DNA of 64,000 nt, from positions 1-64,000 of the forward strand of contig JAYMSP010000196.1 of the NCBI GenBank assembly GCA_036897095.1, given 5' to 3'. The first letter of the stretch is position 1. The number at the start of each line of letters is the position of its first letter. This stretch comes from Plantago elongata (taxonomy: Eukaryota; Streptophyta; Magnoliopsida; Lamiales; Plantaginaceae). The position numbers were made by a program, and so were the translations under genes. The notes beneath the pieces were generated by a model. That model ran no database searches. It was not told where the DNA came from and saw nothing but the letters and a program-made list of their open reading frames with translations. Below are positions 1 to 13,389 of the stretch, piece by piece.

Positions 1-499
1 GGCAGTCGCTAAGTGGCATGCGGAGCGAAGCGCTGTATCGTGTATTCACGGTACGGGCACCTCTCGAATCCGTAGGGAATCACCTCTAGGGGACTTGCCT
101 GATGACTATCCCGTCTTGTTCCCGTTTGCGGTTTCCCCCTTGTACAAAAACTGCGTGATCAGCAAGTGTGCCAGTTACTTGTCTTGTTGCATTATTGCAT
201 CTGCATAGTCATGCATGCCTGATTGTCCTCACTGAGTCCTTGTGACTGACACTCTCCCTGTTTCCAATATTTTACTTTTCCAGATCTTGAGCACGAAGGC
301 GAGCTTGGGGTAGGATTCCAGACGGATTGACTATCTCCGTTGCTGGTTTAGGAATAAAGTGTGTGTTTTATTTTGCTTCCGCTTTACTTATCCTGAACAT
401 TCGGTTTGTAATGGATGTTGTTTTGCTATTTTAAATCAAATGTGTTTGTATTTTGCGTTGCCTATCCTTGACGTCTGAACCTGGATCCCGGGCGTTACA
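1..499 (+). mobile_element. LTR fragment (fossil), probably gypsy-like, running in from the left edge
   Basis: The first ~500 bases are less AT-rich than the flanks, have no coding capacity, and end in GGGCGTTACA, a terminus common in plant Ty3/gypsy LTRs. Directly after it the sequence becomes Helitron helicase-like coding DNA, which suggests an insertion into the Helitron. The left end lies outside the window, so solo LTR and 3' LTR of a longer element cannot be told apart. The family is an inference from the terminal motif only. It is an old, non-functional fragment. Confidence 0.4.
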
Positions 500-1538
500 A
501 GTTACCCTTCCAGAACACATGTGCATCAAATATACATACTATGAAAAGCCACTTGAACACTTAATTCCAGAGATTTACCCGTTCATCAAAGAGTTCATTA
601 GCAAACCTTACTCGATCATGGACAGAGCAATTCTTACTCCGAGGAACGATTGTGTTGACGAAATAAATAATTCTCCGATAGACAAGTTTCCAAGGTAAAT
701 ATTCGAGTTCTACAACACAGACCTCGCACATGTCAGTAACCAACATACACATTATCATAATTTTCTCAATTCTACGGACATACTGGGACTCCCACAACAC
801 GTTGTAAGGCTAAAGGTAAACAGTCCTATCATGATGATGAGAAACCTCAATGCTGCCGAAGGATTGTGTAATGGGACAAGAATGATAGTATAAGAGGTTG
901 GGAAATGAATCATCGGCGCAATAATTGCATCTGGAGAACACGAAGGAAAGCATGTTATGATACCAAGGATATTACTAGAAACGAAGGACAATCTCAAATG
1001 CCCAATACCTTTCACAAGGAAGCAATTTCCCATAAGGTTATGCTTTGTAATGACAATAACAAGGCACAAGGACAAAACACTGAAAAAGGTTGGGATCTGT
1101 TTGCCACAACCAGTTTTCTCGCATGGACAGTTGTATGTTGCATTTTCAAGAGCACGAAGATCATCAGCGGTAAGGGTATTGATAAGCCCCCCAACAGTAG
1201 ACTCCGATGACCACAAAGATAAGAAATGTTGTATACAAAGAAATACTACAAAATCAAAGCTAAGATATTGGAATAATTCTTCATATTCTATATTGTTACT
1301 TATAAATTAGGAAACATGTAAACATTATTTTTTCATTGCGGTTCATAATGATACATTTTATGATATATATATATTTCTATCTTTTATATGTTACATTTTA
1401 AGAACATTAACAATTAATCGTAATTGAGATAGATATTGACATAGTTTTACAAGAGGCAGAATAAATATAACTTACTTATGCATAAAAGGAGACCGGAAAA
1501 CACATCTTCACACGCGAAGCGTGTAACGTCTATTCTAG
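500..1538 (+). mobile_element. Helitron remnant: C-terminal PIF1-like helicase fragment plus 3' end
   Basis: Broken reading frames resemble the last third of Helitron Rep/helicase proteins: near 800-900 a stretch reading like LNAAEGLCNGTRMIV, then near 1000-1170 a stretch ending GQLYVAFSRAR, the conserved helicase motif VI region. The frames are interrupted several times, so no protein can be made. The DNA then runs through ~300 bp of AT-rich sequence to a hairpin at 1510-1524 (ACACGC, loop GAA, GCGTGT) and ends 14 bases later with CTAG at 1535-1538, followed by T. Hairpin plus CTRR is the diagnostic Helitron 3' terminus. The 5' part is missing or beyond the window. Confidence 0.75.
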
Positions 1539-2030
1539 TATATAAATAACATGTGTATTAGTCTTTACTAATATTTTTCTTGTTTTTTATGTTATATCTT
1601 TATATTTTGCATTTGTGTTGAACCGTCTATTTTTTAGTATGTATTGTCTAGTTCTTACAACATATTTTCTAGTTTTATAACTATATTGTCTAGTTTTATA
1701 AGTGATCTTGTTTAGTTTTATTACTTGTACAAAAATTTTATTCGGTGTAATCTATATTGTCTAGTATTTACATTAAATTGTCTAGTGTTTACGTCTAGTT
1801 TATAAAAGTAATTTTTTAATTTTTACATGACATTAAATTTACATTATTGTTTAATTTTTACATTTTATTGTCTAGTTTTTATTTGATTCGTTTTTAATAA
1901 ATTCGGATCAAAAGATTCGTGAAAATTATTTAAAGTTAAATTGCAAAAAAAAAAAGTATAATTGTCTACTTTTATCATTTAAAAGAATTTTCAGGATCCT
2001 TCAAAATGTAGAGGTCTATTACAATACGAA
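1539..2030. repeat. Copy 1 of a ~0.5 kb dispersed repeat rich in TTGTCTAGTTTT
   Basis: This AT-rich stretch repeats a short motif close to ATTGTCTAGTTTTTA many times with divergence. It aligns almost end to end with 7945-8690, sharing blocks such as GCATTTGTGTTGAACCGTCT and GTGATCTTGTTTA. It starts exactly at the Helitron CTAG end. It has no coding capacity. The class is uncertain; it could be a subterminal region of a Helitron or MULE family. Confidence 0.6.
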
Positions 2031-2254
2031 ATCTTAATATGGGTAAGTAGTGTGACACACCCTTAAGTGAGTCGAAGTCAGATAAATGCACCAGATGAGA
2101 AATTTTGATATGGTTTTATGGGACAATCCAAGTGAATCGATATGAGCAACCTTTCACGATGAAATCATATTAGTAGCCTTGCCATTTTATTTGAGAAGTA
2201 ACCTTTTGATGAAGCATGTACTTAGAAACCCCACAAAAGAATATGGATATAAAT

Positions 2255-2410
2255 TAGAATGTGTTCTTTCTGATTAAAATATATTAGATTAAATGAAATT
2301 GAAATAAATATATAAATTATAATTAAATTGAGTTGGACTGGACTGAATTGAAGTAAAAGTATAAATTATAATTAAGTCAGGTTGTACTGATAACTGAATT
2401 GGTCCTCAGA
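2255..2410. repeat. Degenerate hairpin-type MITE relic
   Basis: The sequence contains TGTGTTCTTTCTGA, then repeated TATAAATTATAATTAA and ACTGAATTG motifs. It resembles the compact hairpin MITE at 17754-17870 but has lost clear terminal inverted repeats. It lies just upstream of the SET gene. Confidence 0.35.
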
Positions 2411-2678
2411 TAATACAACCTACGGGATCGTGTACCGAAACGTCATTTCGGATAGGTAGGTTCTTGCTTCCCTCCAACTCGAACCTACACTACTCTCAAG
2501 TCTCAATCCTCTTCCAATCCAAATTCGTATCAGTATATCACGAACCAAACAAAAAATATCTTCCCCTTACTCTCAAGCTCAGAGAAAGAAGACAAATCGC
2601 CATTGCTACTCGAAGAATCCATAACCTCATCATCAACTGAAAACCCTAGCAAATGCTCTAGAAGTCAAGAACTATCCC

Positions 2679-5600
2679 ATGGAGCTACTGCAGAATACGC
2701 ACTGCGTTTCCTCTCCATTTCGCTCTCCTTCACTTCTTCCTCAATCGCGCGTTGCAATTTCAATCCATCTCTGCAAAAAGCACCTCAGAAATGTCAGGAA
2801 ATGCCGTAATATGTGCTCGGCGTCGAATTCAGATACAATGGTGAAATCGAATGGGATTGCGAGCAAACGAGACGAAGATTCTGGAGACTTGAAGTCATGG
2901 ATGCACAGGAATGGACTTCCGCCGTGTAAAATTGAGCTCAAAGACAGGCCGTCACCGGATGCTGCGCATCCTGCGATTCACTATGTAGCTGCCAGTGAAG
3001 ACCTGAAGGTGAGCTTCTACCGAGTTTTTAGGTTTTTTTTAATTTGGAATGATTGAGTAAACATAATTGAATGTGGAATTTCTAGGCGGAGAGATATCAT
3101 TTGATGATTTTGCTTTTACTTGTTATTGCGACTGGAATTGATGATTGTCGTTGTGTTTGTTTAGGAAGGGGATGTTGCATTTTCTGTACCAGGCTCATTG
3201 GTGGTGACTCTGGAAAGAGTGTTGGGAAATGAAACTGTAGGTATGGTGCTGTACTGAATTCTATTATTGGTGTCCGTTCTATTTCGAGCATATTGTTCTG
3301 CCAGTGAACTTTATGAAATTTCAGTTTATGTTACGACTGTGTTGGTAATACAATCATGCACTCTTGCCTATTGTTTTTGTATTTGAACTGTTTCAAACTT
3401 TGTATAACTTGAGGTTACACCTGATGGAAAGGTAGATCAGGTTTATGGAACTTTGCAATACTTCTGTATCTGTGCGTTGGGGTATGTAAGATTATGATTT
3501 CAGTTCTATGTTTTTGCGTTTATGAAGGCTCCAACCCTTTCCTCACTGTCTGGATCTCGAAGAGAGCGCCTCTTTTTCTTTCTTGATTAACCAATAGCCT
3601 GCTCTCACTTCAACACTATTTTGGGGAGCTTATAGGATAGATTCCAGTCAATGTGCATTGTTTGGCCTATTTATTCATTCGGTTAATGTTTTGTTCTGCG
3701 TTAAAGCAAAATTAGCACTGTGTTGTTAAGCTTCAGAATAGGACTATTTTATTAAATTAGAAAGCATTCAAAACTCTCTTGACCTGTAAGCATTTAGCTC
3801 ATTTTACTGTGTTCCAGTGTTGGATGTTGGTTGGGCATCTTGTGAGTTCTGACTGTTGAATGGCTTTGAATTCATGCTTACGCGACATCGAAGCTTTTCA
3901 TTAACCTGTGAACTAGTTCATATATCTGATGCATGTTGCGTTCATGCAGCTGAACTTCTGACCACAAACAAGTTATCAGAATTAGCCTGTTTGGCTCTGT
4001 ATCTCATGTATGAGAAGAAGCAAGGTAAAAAGTCTTTCTGGTATCCCTATATTAGAGAACTCGATCGCCAGCGAGGTAGAGGACAGTTAGCTGTGGAATC
4101 GCCGCTCCTTTGGTCTGAGGCAGAGTTGGATTACCTGACTGGAAGCCCTACAAAGGCATATCTGAACTTCCCTACTTAAACTTGTGATAGTGTTGATTAA
4201 TGTCATTGTCTGTCATTATCATTTATTTGTTTTATGATTGGAGTTCTTAGTTGCTGCATGGGGTAATGCAGGCTGAGGTTTTGGCAAGGGCTGAAGGAAT
4301 TAAAAGAGAGTACAATGAGCTAGACACTGTCTGGTTCATGGCCGGCTCATTGTTTCAGGCAAGCTGTTTTGCCAGAGTTGGCTATCTAATGTCACCTTGT
4401 TATCATACAAAAAAACTATTATGCTTTGTCTTGTATGTAGATGGAACTTGATTGCAATATTGTTTATGTTTCACAGCAATATCCATACGATATTCCCACC
4501 GAGGCTTTCCCTTTTGAGATTTTCAAACAAGCTTTCGTTGCAGTTCAATCTTGTGTGGTGCATCTGCAGGTTTGCTTTTAGATCCCTTTAGGTTATTAAC
4601 TTTTGAAGTTGTAACGAAAATAAAGCTTGAGGTGTGTCATTCTAATCTCTTCAGAGTCAAGTTGATCATGTTTGATATTCTTCTCTTACAGAAGGTCAGT
4701 TTGGCCAGGAGATTTGCATTGGTTCCTCTAGGACCTCCTTTACTATCCTATAGAAGCAACTGCAAGGCTATGCTAACTGCTGTCGATGGATCTGTGCAAC
4801 TGGTTGTTGATCGCCCATATAAGACTGGTGACCCTATTGTTGTCTGGTATAGCCCGCTCTGTCTATATACCATGCACTATGTATATGGAAGAAGGCATTT
4901 TTTTGTTTGGATTAACTGCTGGGCAAATTAAGTGTGTTCATATTTCTTGACATCTGTATTTATTTTGGAGTTCCTTTCCTTTTCAGGTGTGGGCCTCAGC
5001 CTAACTCGAAATTACTCATAAACTATGGTTTTGTGGATGAAGATAATTCTTATGACCGCATGATTGTTGAGGTATAATTTCTTGTTTGCTTTGTTTGTAC
5101 CTGGTATCACGTATATTTGTTATCTGATTGCTTCTTTTATTCAGGCTTGTTCGTATTTATGTACCTGGAATCACGTATTTGTTTTTTCATTATTCAGGCT
5201 TCTCTAAATACTGAGGATCCTCAGTATCAGGATAAAAGGTTGGCTGCTCAACGGAATGGGAAATCATCAATACAAAGTTTTCAGGTATTTTATGAAGTCA
5301 TAGACTCATAATATCCCTGCAAACTAGATGGTACTTTGAGTTCAATTATTAATAGTGCAACTCCTGAAAACAGGTTCTTACTGGCAAGGAAAGAGAAGCT
5401 GTGATTGACATGCTTCCTTATTTGCGCTTGGGTTATGTTTCTGATCCTGAAGACATGGAATCTGTTCTAAATTCTCAAGGTCCAATATGTCCAGTAAGTT
5501 CATCTCCCTATAATTTTTTATTGCAGGCATGTTTGCTACACTGTATGGTATTACGTATAGAACAATTATCCACGTACTTGCAGTGAGTCTGAATTATATA

Positions 5601-6111
5601 CATTTCTTATTTAGAATATGTGCTGTCCCTGTGCTCTAGGTTTTCAGTTTAATGGGTGAATATTATTAAGTGTACCTTGCATATGGCGGTGTGAGTTTTA
5701 TAGGAATGGAAGCTTACCATTAATTCTTTGCTCATAAACCAGGTTAGTCCCTGTATGGAAAGGGCAGTGTTGGATCAACTAGCTGGATATTTTAGAAAAC
5801 GACTTGCTAGCTACCCAACAACTCTAGATGAAGATGAGATTTTGGTAAGCTTTTCCACCAAAACAACCGACTTGCATTAATGAAATAATCTATATGTTGG
5901 TACAGTTTGAGCTCCATTTTATGTCTTTCACTTGTAGCTAGCAGATTGTAACCTAAATCCAAAGAGAAGAGTAGCAACACAGCTTGTCAGGTCAGAGAAG
6001 AAAATACTAAAAGCATGTTTGCAGGCAACAGTAGACTTGATACAGCAGTTACCAGATCACTCTGTATCCCCCTGTCCTGCTCCTTATTCTCCCACTTTGA
6101 AATGGTATTAA
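2679..6111 (+). CDS. SET-domain protein with Rubisco LSMT substrate-binding domain (At5g14260-like)
   Basis: Eleven exons can be read: 2679-3008, 3165-3240, 3950-4155, 4272-4358, 4477-4569, 4692-4846, 4987-5071, 5198-5284, 5374-5493, 5743-5844 and 5938-6111. They keep one frame and give 504 residues. Residues 1-60 are basic and serine-rich, like a plastid transit peptide. The SET core runs through residues ~95-335, with GSPTKAEVLARAEGIKREYN, then VVWCGPQPNSKLLINYGF at ~314-331; the C-terminal part (~345-490) matches the Rubisco LSMT substrate-binding domain. The family holds lysine and histidine N-methyltransferases; the Arabidopsis relative I recall (At5g14260) has no settled substrate. The ATG at 2679 sits in a good context (CCCATGG). 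Introns 3 and 4 start with GC instead of GT. No frame damage was seen, so the gene looks functional. Confidence 0.92.
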
Positions 6112-6760
6112 ACCGTAACATTCTCTTCCCCTGGCCTGTTGCTCCATCTACTAGTTGCTTTAATCTTTTCCACATGTTTTGCTCCGCAGATTCTTCCATA
6201 TCCAATACAACTCTTCCTCTAGTTGGCAACATATGCGCATGATATTGGTTTCATCTGCATGTGTGAATCAGGTGTATGAAGTCGAACATGTTACTCCCTG
6301 GAGTACTTGTGACTTCGCTGCATTGTTCTTTTTCGCTTTAGCTAATTCCCATACATAATGCCTCATATTATCTGTATTCCAGGTGGATCTGCATAAGAAT
6401 ATGATCGGTCCTTGCAAATCTATCTTTGATTCTTGCATTATTTTGTGCCCAATGTATAAATCAACCCCACTCCCAGTTTCCTTGTGTAGCTTTTTCACAT
6501 TATGTATACGGACTGTGAATAATTTATTTTGTAAGATGATCCAAGTCCTTGCATATGATCTTACAGAAACGTTCAACAATCTTGGTCGTATTACCAAAAC
6601 TCAGTTAATCGCCTAAAGCGTCATCTGTCAAGTTTAGTGCACAAGTTCTCCAATTCTTGCTACCTGAGGCTGTGTGCAAAGTGGTCATGATGGCACATCT
6701 TAGGTTACACTTCTAATTCTCTTGCCTCTGATTAACATTTTTACTAAAATCAATAAAGTT
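6112..6760 (+). other. 3' untranslated region/downstream of the SET gene
   Basis: No gene is seen here. A candidate polyadenylation signal AATAAA occurs at 6752-6757; if used, the 3' UTR would be about 640 bases. The open frames in this stretch lack any recognisable domain. Confidence 0.35.
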
Positions 6761-7944
6761 TAGTGTACGGTGATAGGGAGGGTGCATCTGCAAACACCAA
6801 AATCATCTACAAGTGTTGGCACGTAATGCACCAAAATTATATATAGTGTTGGTACGTATTTTTACATTGAAAAATAAAATTAATAAAAGAATTACAAAAA
6901 TGTAGTAAGAATTGTAATTTTAGTGTATGATTCTTTCTTATTTGTCAATTGCTAGCTTCTTCAAATGAAATTTTATTCAACTCTGCCTAGATTTATACTA
7001 TAATTCATTTTACAAAATAGTTTGAATTTGCTTAGAAAAGTAGTCTGGAGGTTTGTAAGTCATTTAAAAATATTAAATGTATGTTGTTTTGTGGATTGAG
7101 CTGAGTTATATTGTTTCAAAACATTCTGTTTGAAAACATTAGTACAAATCAAATTTTTTTGGCCATGTTTTAGTTTTAGACTAAATTTTTGGATTATTAA
7201 ACCGACGACCAATCCGGTGTACCTACCTAATTTGAATTCTCAACTGCATCCACGCTGCACAATGACATTACCTCGCTTTGATTTGAAGGTTTTTACTCAG
7301 CCTAGTGAGAGGCTACACCTTTTTGTCTCCCAGTCCAAAAATGGATTGGAAATGATTGATAGGAAACATTTTGAGATAACATGTTAGGAGCTGCAGTAAA
7401 ACTCGCTTAAACACTCTCAACCCACAACTTGATAAATGGTACTCCATATTTAGGTACAAACTGCTTGTTACTGGATATATTACACAACTTTGAACATCGA
7501 TCAGCCATTCCGAATTCCGAACGATATATAGTAATTAACGAGTTCAATCCCGCAGGTCTTTCTTGCCTGCCAAGTGATCGACCAACTTTGTTGGTTGAAG
7601 AGTTGGCCGAAGGTCAAACCCGAGTCATGTTTATGTCCACTTAGATGAACTTGTTACTTATCTTCAGGATATGTATAGAGTAATCTTTGCGATCCATAAG
7701 CTGCAGCGAAAATAAGGTTAAGAGTTAAACCAATGATAAATAGTTGGTATAGGACAACGCATCCCATGAGATGTGTTACTCACTGGCTGCTCTACTTTGA
7801 CACTTTCAATTTTACTCTCTGAGGAATATACAGATACAATCACCCATTACATTTTCACCCGACGTTAACCAAGGAGAAACGCAAAATTGGTTATAAATTC
7901 GTCAACACGCTCAGAAAATACCAGCTGTTCAGAGAAATCTCTTA
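6761..7944. other. Intergenic stretch, no gene seen
   Basis: AT-rich sequence with only short, unrelated open frames. I recognise no protein family, RNA gene or clear repeat. Confidence 0.5.
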
Positions 7945-8690
7945 ATTTTTAACACATATTATCTAGTTTTTATATAAATAGTACTCCCTTCGTCCCATCA
8001 AACTTTATACATTAGGATTGTCGCGTAGTTTTATGCAAAAAATTAAATTAATAATAACAAATGAAGGTGGAAAAAAGAGTACTTTTAATGGCAAAATGTG
8101 TAATTTTTGTGTGAAATTGAAATTGTTTATTATTTGTTAATGGTGGGGTAACTTCCCCTTTTAGTAATGTATAAAGTTTGATAAGACGGTTAAAAATGAC
8201 AAATGTATGAAGTTTGCTGGGACGGAGGGAGTATGTGTTTTAGTTTTTGTTAATATATGTTTAGTTTTTATGTTATATCTTTATGTTAGTGCATTTGTGT
8301 TGAACCGTCTAATTTTTAGTATGTATTGTCTTGTTTTTACAACATATTGTCTAGTTTTGTAATTATATTGTCTAGTTTTATAAGTGATCTTGTTTAATCT
8401 TATTACTTGAACAAAAAAAATTTTCGGTGTAATTTATATTGTCTAATTTTTACATTATATTATTTAATTTTAAAAGGAATTGTCTAGTTTTTGCATGATA
8501 TTAAATTTACACTATTGTTTAATTTTTATATTATATTGTCTAGTTTTTACTTGACCCGTTTTTAATGAATCCGGATCAAAAGATCCGCGAAAATCATCTA
8601 ATGTCAAGTTGCGAAAAAAATGTATAATTGTCTAGTTTTACCATTTAGAGGGGACTTTTGAGACTTTCCAAAATGCAGGGGACTCGCAAG
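7945..8690. repeat. Copy 2 of the TTGTCTAGTTTT-rich repeat, split by a Stowaway MITE
   Basis: This aligns with 1539-2030 in the same orientation. The alignment is interrupted by an extra 248 bp at 7984-8231, which is a MITE. Without it the two copies match from TATAAATA through the run of TTGTCTAG motifs to a shared tail near TCCAAAATGCAGGGG. The two copies flank the SET gene. Confidence 0.6.
7984..8231. mobile_element. Stowaway-like MITE (Tc1/mariner), 248 bp
   Basis: Terminal inverted repeats CTCCCTTCGTCCCA and, at the other end, TGGGACGGAGGGAG, flanked on both sides by TA, the Stowaway target duplication. It is non-coding, depends on a Tc1/mariner-type transposase in trans, and interrupts the older repeat at 7945-8690. 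The ends are well preserved. Confidence 0.9.
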
Positions 8691-11600
8691 ATGGACTCGC
8701 TAATAAATTAGGTGTTTTCAAAACTCAAATTATAGTTTAAATTTAAAGTTGATTAAATACTAAATTAATTGGATTTTAACTTTTAATCTTTATGTTGTCA
8801 TTGGATTGTGATTTAGATTAGGTTTAGTTAATCATATTGTAGGGTGAAAAATCAAGTACAAAATTAAACTCAATTCGTAAAATTTCAACTCTCAACCAGC
8901 CAATAGTAAAATAAACTGAAATAATTTTGAATGAAAACAAAGTCGAGTGGGTGATATGTAAGTCTCAATTAAAAATCACTAATGTAGTATATGCTTGATC
9001 TCAGGCCGGGTCTCTTGCGGCGCACCCCTACTCACAATGAGTGTGTGATTTCATGAAATGACACAAACGTCCAACACTCTTTGTGAGAATGGAGCACACC
9101 GGAAAGATTTGGCATTAAATAAACCTACAGTAGTACAATATACTATAAATAAAATACATACATAAAATTCAATCAAGTACTAATTTAAGTCAACTCCAAT
9201 TTTAATTAGTATTCACTTTGTCTCCTGAAAGCGGACACAAATTTTAAGAAAAAAGTGATAAAGTAAGAAAAAAGGTAATAATTTATAAATATGATTGGAT
9301 AAACTAGAATAAATAGTGAATAAATTATAAGAGATAATGTATAAAGTAGGAGATAGATTTTCTATTTAAGTAAACGAGACTTTTAAATCGAAACAACTTA
9401 AAATGAAAAGTGAACTCTCAAAATTAGATGGAGGGGAGTTCTTATCAACCCTAAACTCAACTGATTCTGATATAGAAGTTTTAAACCAATAGAATTGGGG
9501 TTTGTTGCTCTTATACATGGTGTTTCTTATTCGTGCATGTATGAGCAATTATTGCAACACAGAAGTGGTTATTTACTTATTTAGTCTATAATACGATTAA
9601 TAATTCCTAGCTAGTAGTATTTGAGGAAAGCACCTGCTTACAGTAATTTCACGTGAAGTGGTGGCCAAAGATTGTTGGCGTTGTGCTGCATATACAAACA
9701 TCAGCCACTACATAATGTTTTACATACCGGATGCGGATAGGATAGAGAAGAATATGTAATTGATATATGAACCTTTTATAATGCTTATTTAGGATAACAT
9801 AGAATAGTGGATTTATGGTTATTGTCATGACTGCATTTACGTTAAAACAAGAGTAGTTGGCTTGAATAGATTAAAGAACAAAACAAAGTATATATAGTCG
9901 GTGTATTCAAACAATTTTATATGACACTTCTATAAAATAATTAATATATACATGAAAACATTCACGTCAGATTGACGTTTATTCTACCAATGAAGGAGTT
10001 CATTAACATAGGAAAAGGATTGATAGGTTAGCCGAAGGATGTCCATGTGTCCATGGATCGGATGATGATGCATACTAATTGCAATTGTATTTGTTGTATG
10101 GTCTCTCAAACTCAAACTCGAAAGATCGAGATCTAAACCCACGTAATATTTTTGGGAGGATAAGGAGAAGGGCCAAAGAGGTACAAAAATATATAATAAA
10201 ACTAGAATGAAATGAAATCTATGATAAAACTAACTAAAAAGGAAGTTGGTGACTAAAAAGTTAATTGATTGCTGAAAAGTTAGCTGGTAATTGATTTATG
10301 ATTATGTAGGATTTTTTTCTAATAAGTTAATTTGATTAGATTCTCAAATCAATTAATTTTATTTAAAAAGATGTACATTAACGAGTTAAAAGTTGATTGA
10401 AAAGTTAATGGTAAACGGTATTGAGAACAAAAGAGATAAAAGAGAAGGTGATAGTAAAAGAGAAGTTTGCAATAACATTTAGATTTTATAAAAAGTTAAT
10501 TTTGGGAACATGTAAAATAAATGTGTAAAACTAATGAATACAATCCTGAAACTAAGGAATTTGTTTGATTGGAGAGGAGACCAACTTAAAATCCTACATA
10601 TATTATGCAGCAATAATGGTTTACCGAATCCCTCACTGGCCACTCATCGGTTGGCACTTTGCATGCGATGCTCACACACAAATCAGTGTATACTTTTTAT
10701 AGTGTGTTCATATGATTAATTACCATGCACCAATCAGTCGGAATAGAAGAAAAGAGCCCATCTCTGGTAGGAACGAATGGATTATATGATAATTTACGTA
10801 ATAAAAGATACTAAATGTATTTTAAGTGTTTGATTACATAAATCAATTCAAATTGATTTTCTATAATGAATTTGAACAAAAAAATTATATTTCAATTAAA
10901 CCAAACATATTATATACACTCGGGTGTATATATCATGGAAGAAACAAGAGGATTAAGTAATGCAAGAAGATGAAGAAAAGCAAATTGGAGTGGGGGAAGA
11001 CCAAATGGTTAGTTGATGCTTGAACGATTTTTTTTTTTAAGAAAGGAAATTACAAATAGTATGAATTATATTTAATCTGATGACGGTAAAATATTAATCC
11101 AAGAAGATGAAGGAAAAAGAACAGATATTGCCAGGCATCTAGACAATAAAAAAATGTTTATACTGTTCGGGATAAAACTTCAATTTAGACAATTCAATTA
11201 GAGTTGTATTCCAAATAGTCATTGGCGGATCTACCATTGAGCTTGGGTAGGGCAGAAATTATAGTTAAAAATGTTATATGTATGTTTTCAAATTTACCTA
11301 CATGCATTGTATTGTGTCGCAGTGGCTAAACTGCTTTGTTTTGCTAGGGAAGGTCAGATGTTCAATTACTCCCAGTGTTTTATTTTATTCCTATTTAATT
11401 TCTTGCATATATTTTAAGAGTATATATTTCTAAATCCGCCCTTGCAAATAGTATATATTTTTCTTTTGGAACAAGATGAATTTTATTTATCTATAGATGA
11501 GGATAATGAAATGTCATTATACAATTTTCTTTTTAATAAAAAGAACGGAAGAAATAAGAGAAGAAGGAACATTTGACAAGTAGATCGAGAAAATTCAACA

Positions 11601-13389
11601 TGCAGCTGAATGTGTTTTGGACAAATCACTACAGTATATATGAAGAGGGAATGTAGCATTTTGCTTTATGCCATGCTAATGGTAAATCATGATTAGGACA
11701 TGTAAGAAACACCTGGCTCTCTTTGCTCATCGCACTTCTCAAAACAGCAACGGATTGGTAAATCTTGTTTTGATATAGACGTGGCAGCACTTTTTTACTG
11801 GATAATAGAGCAATTCTTTTGTGGAAAAAGTATATTTCATAGATAAAATAATGATACATGAAAATGTGATGCTCAATGCCTCAATCATGAAATAATTACA
11901 AATACTATACAAAGAAAACATGCATTTCGGGCAAAATAATGAAAGTCAGGGATTCGAAATGTTTAAGAAAAAAAACTTTAAGTTTATAGTGATTTAAAGA
12001 ATATGAAGAAAAAGAAAATGCAACAATTATACAATGACACATTTTTTTAATTAGAAAAGTAAAAAGGAAAAAAAAAAGTTAAAACACAATTCATTGTAAA
12101 TTAAAGATATATTCTTATGTGTATTTTTGCCCAAAGTTATTATTATTTTGGAGTACAATTTAGTTATGGATGGTACTTCCTTGTATACAAAAATTGAATT
12201 TTGGTGAAATGGTAAATATATTATTTTCAAAAACAATATTTGCATCTGCATTAAATTTTTAAAATACTTATAATTTCATTCAATAAAGACCATTGTCCAT
12301 GATGTAATTCGATTATTTTACTAATAAAAATAGTCTGCATATATCCAAATGTGATGAACAAAAATGTGTGCCTGGAAAAAATGCAAGTATTAGTTCCTTG
12401 TCAATAGATATGAACATCAGTATAAAAAAAAATCTAAAAAAGAAAGAAAAAGGCTAATAGAAATTAAAAAGTAATGAATGGAATGTACTTCTTGTAGTGA
12501 AAATTATTAGATATGTATGACTGATTAGGATTGGCAAGCATTAAGTATGGGGCAATTTCTACCAGAATCTGGAGCTTGATTTTACAAGTGAGTGTATTAT
12601 TATTAAGCCGCAATACTGTAAGAGCGATCTTGTGTAAAAGGAAATATCCATGTTACATTACTAATGGGATTTTTTGGAAGTCCGTGACAGTGATATTTTG
12701 GTAGCTAATGTTACAAATGAAATGATGTCCTGAAATTGGAATTGGAGTAGACAAATCAGCTTATTTTGTCATTTTATTTCTGTAAGCTAATTGGGCATCT
12801 TCGATTTTCTAGGGTATGTTTTTGGGATTGTAATTTGATCTAGCAAATTTCACAATTGCTTGCTAGTTGTAAACACTCTGATTAATTATTGGAGTAAACT
12901 TTACGTGTATCTGTTGAAAAAGTATTTATGTTAGTTAAAGTTTAAATAAAGTTCAATTTCCTTAATTGATTGATCAGGAATTAGTTAGGGCACAACTTTG
13001 TCCCTTGGTACCACTCTTTTAGGTATAATTGAGATGATAAAAATCAACTCTAGAACTTTTCGATTACGACCAATAATGATCATCGAAAAATAAATCAGTA
13101 AAGATTATTAAAACTTTATAAGATGTCACTTGGTGAAAGGAAAGATAAGAAGGGCAGCACGACATGAGACGTGTGAGTATGTGACATTACCTCAAGTTAT
13201 AATACGCCATTTCATTAAAAAACCGTCGATTATTTGTCTTGCACTATGTAATTTACCTCACATTTAGTTTTCACTATCCACCCCAAGTTTTTACCCGAAA
13301 AAGGAGTTAAAAGAACATGGTAACTAAGAAACTAATCACCTGAAATCAGTTGTCGATGTAGATCGAGTTGGTTAAATCGGAGCTGATCC
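8691..13389. other. Long AT-rich intergenic region
   Basis: No supportable gene over 4.7 kb. There is a faint Stowaway-like relic near 9200-9440 and scattered poly-A/T runs. The short open frames (for example 9366-9548 and 11629-11921) have low-complexity, phenylalanine- and lysine-rich translations typical of random AT-rich DNA. Confidence 0.5.

Noticed and set aside
2603-2809. Open frame overlapping exon 1 of the SET gene
   Set aside because: It begins with TTG, is in another frame, and the SET gene start at 2679 explains the region.
6015-6616. Open frames downstream of the SET gene as a separate gene
   Set aside because: They overlap the last exon or the 3' flank and show no domain.
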